DNA from: Liolophura sinensis
Lineage: Eukaryota > Mollusca > Polyplacophora > Chitonida > Chitonidae
Length of the DNA: 64,000 nucleotides
Assembly: GCF_032854445.1 (NCBI RefSeq)
Contig: NC_088295.1
Span: forward strand, 28,877,385-28,941,384
Direction: 5' to 3'
The notes under the pieces are model-generated. The model saw only the letters and a list, made by a program, of their open reading frames with translations. It had not been told where the DNA came from and did not search any database. Below, piece after piece: positions 1 through 12,000 of the stretch (its first letter is position 1; each line of letters opens with the position of its first letter). The translations under genes and the position numbers were made by a program.

Positions 1-872
1 ATTAAGTACAATGCTGTTCCCTACAGTTTATTTTGACACAGTTTGGTTTATTTTTGAGGCAGGAATGCACAAAACACTAAAGCTGTTGTATACACCTGTA
101 ATTTGAGTCCTGTTGAATGTGCACAGCTTGAGCTGACAAGGCAATATGGTTTACACCTGCGAACAAGCTTAAAATGTATCATTAAACAAAAGAAATAGGC
201 ATAGCAATCTGTGTGATGTATGATGTAATGTGCTCAGGTGCCTTTGTTTCTTGTGCACAATAGTACATTATATGCAGGTATAGACGTGTGAAAATGAAGT
301 CAGGTAAAAAAAAATTATGAGGTTATAGAACTGTGTTGTCTTTGATGTCTTAAAATGTATGCATGATTCAAACTTCACGCTGGAAATGATGGATTTATAC
401 CAGGTTTTAACTAATGTCCTGAATTGCTTCAGAGAGTTCATAATTACATATACTGAGTTAAATTTCCACTTGTCAGCTGTCTTAATGACTTCTAAATGTA
501 TAACTAAAAGTTACAATTATTTGAGCATGTGTTCTGAAACTCACAAAGATTCAGTGATTGAGTGATCTGAAGTGATTCACCAGTCTAGTCTGCTGTGTAA
601 AGCCTCCCCTGGATTAATGATAGCTTTGTATCACAAAGATTGTCTTTGTAAGATAGGGGTTTGCCCCAAGGGTTTACTTGGTTTAATTTTCTGAGCACAT
701 GTTGTATAAATTATATTTGCAAATGTTTAATCTGGATTCTTACAATACAGTAACCATTGTTTGTTAATGCTCAGTAATTATCAAACTTTTCCTCGTTGGC
801 TTGTACTTCTAAAGCTAGTGAAAATTTTACAGAGAAGCTATCTCATTGTAGTGCACTCTGAATTCTTCTAAT
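1..872 (+). other. Upstream/intronic sequence, no gene seen
   Basis: AT-rich, only short frames without recognisable domains. Probably a TIAM intron or 5' flank. Confidence 0.5.
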
Positions 873-884
873 CTTTTAGGACAG

Positions 885-1135
885 GGGGCCTTCGTGGCTC
901 AGATAGTTAGCGCACTAGCACAGCGTAATGACCCAGGAGTCCCTCACCAACGCAGTCGCTGTGAGTTCAACTCCAGCTCATGCTGGCTTCCTCTCCGGCC
1001 GTAAGTGGGATGGTCGTGGGTTTCCCCCGGGCTCTGCCCAGTTTCCACCCACCATAATGCTGACTGCCATCGTATAAGTGAAATATTCTTGAGTACGTCG
1101 TAAAACACCAATGAAATAAAAATCAATCAAACAAA
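885..1135 (+). mobile_element. SINE with 12-bp target-site duplication (internal deletion)
   Basis: GGGGCCTTCGTGGCTCAG head, GTGAGTTCAACTCCAGC B-box-like segment, ATATTCTTGAGTACG 3' end. CTTTTAGGACAG flanks it at 873-884 and 1136-1147. The stretch between GTAAGTGGGA and GGTCGTGGG is about 20 bp shorter than in other copies. Confidence 0.93.
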
Positions 1136-1147
1136 CTTTTAGGACAG

Positions 1148-3142
1148 ATATTAGCAGTGCTGAGAGTAAAGAATAAAAATGAAAATCTCTCTCTTTGTTT
1201 TTTTTTCTTGGAAAAGTAAAGATATGAATATGTTGTACATTAGATGTGAAAAAAAAAGAGACTAAATATTCCTGCTATAATTACATATATATTGGCTGAA
1301 AAGAGCAGAGCAAGTGTCCCCAAAATTAGAAGAATTAAGGTAGATTTGCAAGACAGATCATGACAGTTTGCAGTGGGTGCAAGTGTATTCATCTAATACA
1401 GAAAAGCTGTATATTGTATGATGCTACGTTTATCGTTTGCTTTTTTCCACTTTCCAAACGTTTTAGCCCATAATACATTACAGGTTTGGACAGTGACGTC
1501 ATTATGGCGTAGAGTTATTGGCAAAGGATTATATTTAGTTGTTAAGAGTGTTTCAGTGGTATATATGTGGTTCTGCATAGAACTCTTGACAGACAGATGT
1601 TCCACCCACCAATTTCCTGTTCACAGAGGTAAATAGCAGTGAAAATAAGCAGAAACACGAAGTACATGTATATATAGTTTCTCACTCTTAGTTTGAGTTA
1701 CAAGCTGTTTTTGTCAGCTTCTGTAAGTTGCCCTTTAGGACGTACTGTACTTTGTAGTTTATGTGATTTACTGTGTACAACAAACACTTGTACACAAGAA
1801 AAGTACATATGCACTGGTGGATTTCAAAAATCATGAATAAAGTAGGAAGCTAGGGCATCATGCAGTTTTGTTTATGCCACAGACAATTTTTATGCTCTGA
1901 TGTTCCTTTTTTTCAGTAACTAATAGAACTTTGCTATTTACACACATTGTGCATGCATTGACCAATTTATTAAGAATGTTTGCCAAAAGGCACATACAAT
2001 GTGTTTTTCTTACTTGTGGATATTTGTGTAAATGTCCATTGAGAACAGATGGTTTAATAATTGAATGTCAGGCAGTGCAGTTCAGTACTAGATGTTTCTG
2101 ATATCATTGTTCTGGTTCTCTTTCTCCTTTTGTTCCTGTAACTTGTAGTCCAGAGGCACTGATGGCATGGGGTATGGGTTTCAGGCAGCCTGTAATCTAT
2201 GCCTACCTGGGGGGCTTTGTGGGGGTTGGGGAGGGGGGGTGCTTACACATCATTCTGACATACTGGCGGTCACGCTCGTGCATTTTGTACAGGGTGCTGT
2301 GCTTGGTTCTTTATGCAAAAGTTTCTTCAACTGTCATTCCTGTTTCATTTCAGGGCAGATGTAGATATGTTCTTAGGACTTTTTTTTCTCCTGTGTATTA
2401 AGTATTCATGTATGTAAACTTCATAGACTCTGTTTATATTATTATTTAATATTCTCATGTAAACGAACATTTTTCAGAACGGTCTAAAATTTGAAAGAAA
2501 AATTTACCCACATTGTGTGAGTAATATATGGATGAGGTCCAATGTTTCTCGGGGATTGGATATGTCATTTACTAATGAAGTGACAAGTATATAATACAGT
2601 CTTAATATGCAGCTCCCAAATACGTATATGAAATGAGATTTCAGCACATTGCCTAAGGGTTACTGTACGGCTTTCGTCTGGAAAAGAGTCATGTTTTTAA
2701 TATGTTGAAAGTACTGTAATGTTCGACATTTATAACCTATGTTGAGTTTAATTTTCTACATGTTAGTTTAAATTAGTTGGACAGATTTATTATTTGTGGT
2801 CTTTTTTCATTTTTTATTGATGAGAATTTAATGATGACTACTGCTGCAACAGAGTCTATAAAGCCATGAGTGAAATACACGTCCGAGGACATGTATATCT
2901 ATAATCATACATGTAAGGATTTATGATTACATTGGCAGTTTCAAGGATATATGCATCTATATAAAATTCTAGTTACTGATACTGTAGATCTCTACATATA
3001 CATTTTGAATATACGGCTAGAGGCGTTTTCCTCAACATAGGCAGCCAAACGCCAGACCATTTTTGGTTGTCCACAAAGCAAGAGAAAAAAGGAGAGACTG
3101 TCTACCTGTGGCAGTCTTGCCGGTGAATTACTATAGGTTGTC
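1148..3142 (+). other. Non-coding stretch with a G-quadruplex candidate
   Basis: No gene or repeat except the G-run cluster at 2209-2239. Two overlapping 65-79-codon frames there are by-products of the G-rich sequence. Confidence 0.5.
2209..2239 (+). other. Candidate G-quadruplex
   Basis: Four G runs of 6, 5, 4 and 7 with loops of 6, 2 and 1 bases. This matches the G3+N1-7 rule well. Confidence 0.7.
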
Positions 3143-3156
3143 TCTATTATGTTTTA

Positions 3157-3427
3157 GGGGCCTCCGTGGCTCAGTCGGTTAGCGCGCTAGCGCAGCGCAG
3201 TGACCCAGAAGCCTCTCACCAATGCGATCGCTGTGAGTTCAAGACCAGCTCATGCTGGCTTCCTCTCCGGACGTACGTGGGAAGGTCTGCCAGCAACCTG
3301 CGGATGGTCGTGGGTTTCCGCCGGGCTCTGCCCGGTTTCCACCCACCATAATGCTGGCTGCCGTCGTATAAGTGAAATATTCTTGAGTACGGCGTAAAGC
3401 ACCAATCAAAAAAAAAAAAAAAAAAAA
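3157..3427 (+). mobile_element. Full-length SINE with 14-bp target-site duplication
   Basis: Head GGGGCCTCCGTGGCTCAGTC, B-box-like GTGAGTTCAAGACCAGC, poly-A tail of about 19 bases. TCTATTATGTTTTA flanks it at 3143-3156 and 3428-3441. Confidence 0.96.
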
Positions 3428-3441
3428 TCTATTATGTTTTA

Positions 3442-5271
3442 TGAACAGTGCAGACTGTGTGTTTTCCCACCTTGTTACCTTGGAACAGATAGACTTTTGT
3501 TACATCTATCTTACCAGGCTGACTTGGATTTCCTTGTAAAACTGGGTTTCTTTGATCCCAAACAAAGAGCAGTGAGCCTTAATAAAGTTGAATATCTTGT
3601 GCAAGTGATCATTTATGAATACAGTATGCAGCCGAGTACCAAGTGTGCATTCAGCCTTAGGCACAATGTGAGCTGTTTTATCCTTGCAGAAATTGCTCTT
3701 AAGGAATGCAAACATGAATCGTTATTTTGGGACAACTGGAGTGCAAATTAGTAAAAAGTTGAAGTGCATGTTTATGCTTGTATTTAAGTTACACATTCTT
3801 TAGGTAAAACTCCAATGGCTGTCACATATCTGGTTCAAATGTGGACAGTTTCTTAAATCCATGAAACATACATGTAGGTACCAAACTAAGACCAAGGCCA
3901 AACAACCCAAAATTAAGATGAGTCTGAATTTTTCAAAATTTGTATTATTGAATAATTTGATGCTGAAAAAGTATAATTTAAATACACTTATCAATTCCTC
4001 ATCAGTACTTTTCATATACTTGTTTATCTAGTATAAGACACAGTTCAAGAATGTTTTTTTTAAATAAAATTAACGTAAAATGGAAAAGATGCCCAAAGCA
4101 AAAAGCTATAAATATTTGTACATATTAGTTCAATTCCCATACCACCAGAATAATGGATGAGAACTGAAACACAATATCTTACAGACAAACTCCATCAGTT
4201 CACCATGGATGTATGATGTCTGATAGAGTGAGTTGTGTGTCAAGGGTTAGAACTATAAACGACAAGATTGAATCAAGTAAGTATTTGTTCCGGGTTATTC
4301 CAAAATGGTGGCAACAGTATACCTGTAGTATTGTCAAAATAGAATTAAGCCACAATCATTCATTCATGACAAAATGTAGTTAAGGCTAATTAACATACTA
4401 ACCTTCTGTACCGTGTCATTTGTACTAAGTTCTGCTGGTGCCAGCTAATTTCTATATCAGAGTGGTGACCCCTTTAACCATTGGTTATGAATTATCACCC
4501 TCACCCTGTGCCCTTCCTTCCTCTAAAAACAGTTCTTCATGTCCTTATCAGATGATGGTGTGATCAGATTTGATGGTAGATTAGCCCTAGTTCACTGCCT
4601 ACTGTGACATGTAATTACCTCAGCTTTACACTTCACCATGAAGTAAACATATCATTTTGTATGATACAGAAATAACTCTTCATGCATGCGTTCTTTTATT
4701 TGAAGTCAGTCATTTGGTAAAATGTTTTCATGTGATGTTAATACACAAAGGAAAGACATGAAGAAGAATGCTCTCACTTTCTCTGAGACTTCCCATTATC
4801 TTTGACCTTGTCTTTATCCTTTTAGTGTCTCTGAGTGGAATTTAAAAGTTTCCCTTGCCTATGAGTTTGAAAGACATCATATTCTAATTGGCATATACAG
4901 TCAGTTATGCAAATTTCTAAACAGGTTACGATATTACGATGCATGTAATTATAAACAGTTGGATGTTGTGCGCTGGAACTTCTAAACTGATCATCTCAGT
5001 ACATTGGGCTATGATAAGAAACTTGTAATGTGCTCAGTTTTCTTTTATCTTTAGAAGTATGACTTCACAGGGATATCACTGTTTTCTGTGATTTTGCCAT
5101 GCTTCAGCTTAGACGCTTTTCCTAGAATGATTTAAATCACCATCTAAACTTCACATTTCTTTGTTTTGTTTAGGAAAAATTAATACCAGATTATTACAAT
5201 TTACTTTCCATATTGCAGCATTGAAGCCATTGGATGTGTTTAGAATGTTAAAGTCTCTTTTTTCTCTCTCT
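3442..5271 (+). other. Non-coding stretch, nothing recognised
   Basis: A 105-codon frame at 3434-3751 lacks conserved features, splice support and low-copy evidence, so it is not called. Confidence 0.5.
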
Positions 5272-6035
5272 TTTTAGCTCGCCTGTATAAAGTACAGGCG
5301 TAGCTTATGTCGTACCCTGATCATCGGCATCAGCTTCCAATAATAGAGAGAGCAATGCTAAAGACAATATTTAGGGTGGTTCCTAAAAAAGTACTGCAGG
5401 TTTTGAGTTCAGTCTGCACATATGAAGAGCACAATAGCACAAGTATATTCCATCACTGATTGAATGCATACAAATATTAAGTACCGTAAATTACTGAATT
5501 CCTGACTTAGTGTATTATGTATTGTAATCAATGTTAAACAAAATGTTAGGGGTGGTGTTTGAACAAGTACAGCATGTAAGGAGCTCAGGATTTGCATATA
5601 TGTAACGCACAATACCACAAGGGGGATATTCCATCATTGATTGGGTGTGTGCATATTGAATACCGTAAATTACTGAATTCCTGATTGAGTGTATTGTGTA
5701 TTAGAATCAATGTTAACAAAGTGTTATGATTTGTATCTGTAAAAGTATTGTATGCATTGACCTTAACTTTTACATGCATATAAAGTACAATGACGAAAGG
5801 GGCATGTTCCATCGCGATTTCAGTTCTTTATGCAATGGGAGATGTTCCATCACAATTTCAGTTCTTTATGCAAAGGTGGGATGTTCCATCATGATTTCCG
5901 TTCTTTATGCAAAGGGGGATGTTCCATGGCGATTTCAGTTCTTTATGCAAAGGGGGATGTTCCATCGTGATTTCAGTTCTTTATGCATTGAGCTGAGATG
6001 TTTGCATTCATGTGTTTCATACAGGAGAGCTTTGC
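5272..6035 (+). repeat. Dispersed hairpin-headed repeat, copy 1
   Basis: Begins TTTTTAGCTCGCCTGTA with a perfect hairpin CGCCTGTA/TACAGGCG (5280-5287 and 5293-5300, 5-nt loop), then GTAGCTTATG. Inside are about 200-bp internal repeats (GTACCGTAAATTACTGAAT at 5481 and about 5661) and a 38-bp array. The end (TGTGTTTCATACAGG) matches copy 2 at 31813. Confidence 0.8.
5806..5990 (+). repeat. 38-bp tandem repeat, 5 copies
   Basis: GTTCCAT starts at 5806, 5844, 5883, 5921 and 5959. The unit contains GATTTCAGTTCTTTATGCAA and AGGGGGAT. Confidence 0.95.
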
Positions 6036-8873
6036 ATGCCCATAAACATTGATATATTGCACTATAAAAGAACAAATTTCAGCAGTTGTAACTTGAAAAA
6101 CATGTTTTACTTAATCTTTTAATTAGCTATCAACTTCCTGTCATGTCGTGCCATATTGTGACCTAATATTGTCTCATGCATAGATTATCTCAGGATATGC
6201 ATAAAAGATCACAATTTGAATGGTGTTCATTTTTTTTGTTTTCAGACATGAATTTATTGAGGGTGAAAAACAAAGAGATGTTCAGATGTATTATTAAATG
6301 TGTAGAATTTCATAAACTTTATACTGCCATGCTGCTGCCATTACTGGTGTTCAGGGATCATGCTCTTATTTCTCTTACCTGTTGGACTGCTAATTAAGGA
6401 TAAAGGTTTTGTTACCTGGGATTATCCTAAGAAGATCAGAATATATTATGTGGAATGTGTTTGAGATTTTGTGATAGGCAGTGAATAATAAATGAGTTGA
6501 TGATTACCCTCTTGTCTGTTAACAGCATATTGCCTTCAGCAAATAAACCCCAGTATTATTGGCGAGACAAGGATTCAAGTAGCACAACTAACCCTAGAGA
6601 GCGGTGAATTTAACAAAGTGATTTTGCCTGCTAATTGACAGATATACCAGCTGGTGTACAGACATCCTCTGTCATTATTTGTCTGTACAGCCTTGCATGT
6701 AGACTTATATGTCTGGTAGAGGAGGAGATAGTGGTGAAGCTCTGACCCTGGGGGTTATAGCCCTCAACCTATCTGATTGCAAACGGGAAGCCATTACCCC
6801 TAATAAACCACACAAAGGGTGTGTGTGTGTGGGTCGGGTCTGGGTTCTGTAGGCTCATGGCAGGGACTGGCAGGTCGTGCTTAGAATTAAACATAATCAA
6901 AACAGCTGAGTGAGGCGGCCAGTTCTGAATTGTCTTAAATTGATGATGATTGTCTGTGATGCTGCGGTGAAGGTATTATACCAGTTTGAATTCTTCTGAA
7001 GTATTATGACAATAAAGCAAATGTACTGAAAACTTCTAGTAGGTTTAATTTGTGCGTGAATTGTATAAATGTAAATCTGTTTTCCAGTCATGGTTAGGCC
7101 AATATGCATCGTCCTTTTTCAATAGGTATAAAACCTCATTGAAAATAAATATCTTACATGTTGAAGATATTATACTTATAGTTGTATATCAGCCTATATA
7201 TACCCAAGATATAGACACAGTTTTCATGTCCTCACTCACTATGTTGTGTTAAGCATAAACAAATGATTTTTTAACTGAATACTTTCTCAAGTGGGCGGGG
7301 CATTTGTATTTATTTATTTATTTATGGTTAGTGTTTTCAGCCATACTGAGGAATGTTTCACATATACATGTGTAAGTAATACAACTGCCAGTATGTATAC
7401 CTGTACATGTGGTCTCCCAGGTTCCAGGTCCCATTTGTATTCTCCCTTCCTCTATGGTTCATTTTTGTATAAATCCAGAACTGGGACAATATAATCATAT
7501 ACACTCCCTCCTCATCCATCATGTCCAATATAACCACTGCCCACTGACCAAAAAACTGTCACCTGAAGCCTTTTGTTATATCTGATTACAAGGTATGGCA
7601 TTCCTGGCTATTTCCCCGGCCAGAACCTTGACACATGAGGACATATGGTCCAGCAGAAACCCTTTGTATGCTGCCAGCCTGCCTGGAAACCGCAGTCTAT
7701 ATAACCAGCTCACTAGACCTTGAATTTATAAACACATCTTTCTCTCTACGGTGCACTTGCTATTCATAGAGCAGCAATTTATCACAAAAAAAGCATCCAT
7801 GATCCAAAGTTTTAATTATAACTCAGCGGGTAATTTTTTGACACAAAGAAACAAATTAGACACTTTGTTGATGAAACAGGAAAAATGTTCTGGTAATTCC
7901 AATAACATGTGGCATATGGACCTGGGAGAAAATTAGCTGTTCTCTATTAGTTATACATGTATAGTTATATTGGAAGCTTTGTTCAGGATGTTACATGCTG
8001 GAGCTGACTCGGAGTGGTGGCTGTGAAGAGTCTTCATAAAGCTAACATTCGAACGGATAAAAAAACTGACATGAGATGGGATTCTGAGAAAGTTGGAGAG
8101 GGCATGACACGTGGGATAGAAATGGATGAGAACGTCTCAAATTTTAAATTAAATCAGCCTTGGTTCTTCACCTGAAGAGTCAGCCTATAGCTTTTATGTT
8201 ATATTAGGATTGGTTTAAAGCCTAATGAGATATTAGTAGGAGAATGGACCTTAAACCGCATGAGAAGCTTAGGTTTCCAGCATTGTAGTGTATTAGGACT
8301 CTGTATTATGGATTGAATTCTGAGGTTCAGAATAGAATGTACCAGTGTTATACTGGATCATTGATCATGTGTCAGATTAGCTGGAATAAATACAATATAG
8401 ATATATCTCTCATTATTCCAATCCTTTTATCTCGATGACCAGTTCTGAGCATGGTTTGCTCCATCCATTCTTGAGATTCTTCTGTCATTTTCCCCCAAAA
8501 TCTGCTAACTGCTTTTGTTACTATGGACGTTTGAAGATCTGCTACAAAATGTTTGTGTCCAGTCGTCAGTTTGATCATGGTCAGAGTAAACATGGTGCAT
8601 GTCCGAGAGACCAGGGAAAAGAAAACAGTGGGAGGGAACTCTGACTGGGCTAAACCCCTGGAAACACATACTGCCTATTGACAAGGTATTGATGTCTACT
8701 GGACACAAGTTTTCAAACCATTGACATACACACGGACGATCAGACTTCATGGTAAGATCCCTCCTGGTATACAAAAGCAGGTCCTGTTTATACAGTACAT
8801 GAAGTAGACCCATGAGGATGTACATTTGGTTTTCCATGTTTACTGATCAGTGTTCATTTTTCCCTTGGACCAG
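6036..8873 (+). other. Intronic/upstream non-coding stretch
   Basis: No further TIAM exon recognised. GTGTGTGTGTGTG at about 6820-6832 and a short TATT tract at about 7305-7324. Confidence 0.5.
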
Positions 8874-9010
8874 GTGTAGACCCGATTGGTTCCCAGAAAG
8901 GTAGTTTCGCCAGCAGTAGCGACGGTGGAAGCTCTTTGAGCGGACAGTCGGGTGATATTATCAACATGACGGGTGATGGTGGCGAGATTCGACAGTTCCT
9001 TAATACAGAG
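8874..9010 (+). CDS. TIAM1: TIAM exon (first in window): Gly/Ser-rich linker
   Basis: Acceptor CAG at 8871-8873, donor GTAAGA at 9011. Encodes residues 1-45 ([18 protein letters not shown]..., ending EIRQFLNTE) after two bases of a split codon. Low-complexity, so the call rests on clean splice sites and the frame match to the next exon. A start here is unlikely because the exon opens mid-codon. Confidence 0.75.
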
Positions 9011-12000
9011 GTAAGACTTTGTCCACACCAATGTGGCGCAGCCCATGAATATTTGATAAAATTGTAGTTTTATGCCTTCTGTACTTCAGTTTTTGTGTCA
9101 AAGAACTACAGAACTGTTATAGCCATTAGGATATTCCTATGATAGTTTCATATGAATTGTTTTGTTACTATACTGTCTCTAGAGAGAAATAAAATAGGAA
9201 TGACCAGCGGTCAGTCTATGATAAATGTCATTCCTGTTGATTCTGTACCATTAATATGTAGTGTTGTTTTGCCAGGGAAACATAGCATATTTTTCCTGGT
9301 CGTTGAAAATTATTTCCTTTGATTGGCGGGGACCCTGGCTATGACATTCAAATCAGTTTTGAACTGGAAAACAGATGGAAAGATTATCCATGTTTTCTGT
9401 ACGTAATTAATATGTTAAACAACTTCAAAATGTTTCATGTTGTCAAATTTTCATAGATACCGGTAATGAAAGTCTGGTTGATGTGATTGATGAAGTTTTC
9501 TTTCAAGCTAGCCGGAAGACTGAGGATGATGCGATATTCATCCTCTATTGCACACAGCCGAGTTGTTCATTATATTCAAATAAACAGTACTATACCGCCA
9601 TTGTAATGCGGTGGATTTGCCCCAGAGCTTTTAAGTTGTGTCTCTTTTATGGGATTCCATGGAGGCCTTTCACTGAAGCTGAAAGCACTTTCCGGATGAC
9701 CGTTGTTAGGGGTAGTAGTCTGCGTCTGATATAAATGTGACTCTGTGATTGATCTCGTAATCAGCTAATCAAACCAGACCACAGAAACGCTTCCTCTAAC
9801 ATAGCCTGATATCCCTCCTACTTCGGCCACCAATACCCCAGAAGATGAGCATTTGTATTCTCTCAATTGGAGACAAGTCGGCTGTGGTGCAATTTATATG
9901 TCATAGAAATTGTGTTTTATTACGAAAACATTGTATGCCTTTCACGTCTTTAGTTCAAGCTGCCTGGAATCAGGCGTTTTCACACATACATAATTCACGT
10001 GTTATCTATCTGTCCAACGTGATTCACAGCACATGACAGACATGGTTTAGTGCTGGAGGTGAAGTCAGTCCCTGTGGGAGAAGCACTATGCTGTATTAAT
10101 CATTTCTTTATTGATATATTAATTAATAAATAATTACATTTTTGTCAGTTTACATACAAACAGGTGCTTTTTTTTTAATGATTGCCACTGTTAATGGTGT
10201 TGATTGTTATCGGTATCCACATTGTCGGTATCAACTGTTTATGGTGTTTGTTGATAATGGTGTCTGTTTTATTTACAGAGTTTATGTGCTACAGTTCTAT
10301 CTTTTTAGTTTAATTTATTATAGTTAGATTTTGACACATTCACCCTTCTACTTATCATGAAATATTTGTTATCCAGTATTTATCTTTTGTGTGCTCAGGA
10401 TTGCTGGAGGATGAAATATATTTACGTTAAAGAAAGGATTGTCTCAGCGTGTTGATTCATTTAGCTCATAATGATGTTTTCTCTCATCATGTTTCTGATA
10501 TCATTCAATGAGATTGAAAGTGTTAGTACATCGCAAAAACAGAGAAAATCAATTTCTTCAAAAGAAGAGCAACAAATGAATAATTTATAAGATGTTCCCG
10601 TTATAAAAAGTAGTGTGTAGGATGGATGCCAACATGTCATCAAGTACTGTATCATTGTAACCCGAATGTGTTGACATGAGTTTAATTCTGTTCAGATAAG
10701 GTTTAATTAATTACCATAGTCAGCCTTGTACTTAATGGTGACGAGCCAGGCTAAAATGGAAACAATTGGTTGACATGGAGCTAATACGACATCTGGTGGC
10801 GTGAAGCGCTGTCGAGATAACAACACTGCTTCTCCCTGCACGTTTGCCAACTTCGGAAACTATCCCAGTCTTGGAAAAGATGCCTAGAAACTGTTTAATT
10901 TGGTTTCTTCTGGGCTGCTGTGGCTGGCTGATTTATTGTGCTCTGCCAATGGCTGGGGTCGTCTCGATATTGATCCACCATTGATGTAATCAGAAAACCC
11001 TCGCCTCTTTTCCCTGACGCTCAAACCCCAACCCACACAGCGGCTGCAGCCAGATTGGGACACTCTCTTCTATTGATACAGCCACAGCGAAATTGTTTTC
11101 TTCCATTGTCAACTTGCAGTAGCTAACTGGGCACAGTCTGTGCCTGCTCACTACAGAACATGAAGCCATTTTTGCTGGGTTAGGAACGGGCAGTTTGCCA
11201 TCTCCCATCTCTGTTGCCCCGTGTATGGGAACTGACCATTCCATCGGGTAAGTCTTCAACCACCACAGCACCTTCTCCTCAATCTATCCGACGGGATGTG
11301 TGCCTCCGTGTCCCCTGACCAGAAAGCTAGCCCCAATCAAGGTGTTACACTTCACCGTGAGATTTATTATATCTTGGCTTTATGTCGCAAAAGAAATTGA
11401 TTTTGTTATCCCTGTCGGACTGTGGAGAAAACCAGGAGGATATTAAGCCCTGCTCTTGGAAACAAGGGGTTTGTTTTAAAACGGATATAACGGTGTGATT
11501 GGATAAAGGCTTGTTTTGGGAGAAGTGTGGCTCTGATCACTGTTTGATGTCTATTTACAGTTATCTGATGAGGAAGAGGCGGACAGTGATGGCAGTATTC
11601 ATACAATGACGGAATCACACATGTCCTACAGCCGGCAGACGGGAGCCATCCGCAAAGCAGGGTAAGCTTGATAACATCTCCTCCATAGCTTCATCAATAA
11701 GCAATTTACCAGGGATTTCTCTCTTCCAAGAACTCTTAATCCCTCAGTATTGTAAAACGGCCAATTTAGGGTGGACTGCATGTGTATGGATACATGTACT
11801 GGCTTCCAAACTCATCACATCCATATGCACGTGTTTACTATACCATTACATTCTTGATGCTCCTTACAGGACATGGCTTTATGTATTGTGATACAAATGC
11901 CTCTCGGTGTGATCTCCATTTATTCTTCTTTTTTTTTCTTTGGGTAAATGTAGATTATAATATTGGAAGTGTTTACAGACAGTGCAGACTGCATAAATGG

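Noticed and set aside
3434-3751. 105-codon frame as an upstream TIAM exon
   Set aside because: No similarity to TIAM N-termini, and no matching acceptor/donor with the right phase.
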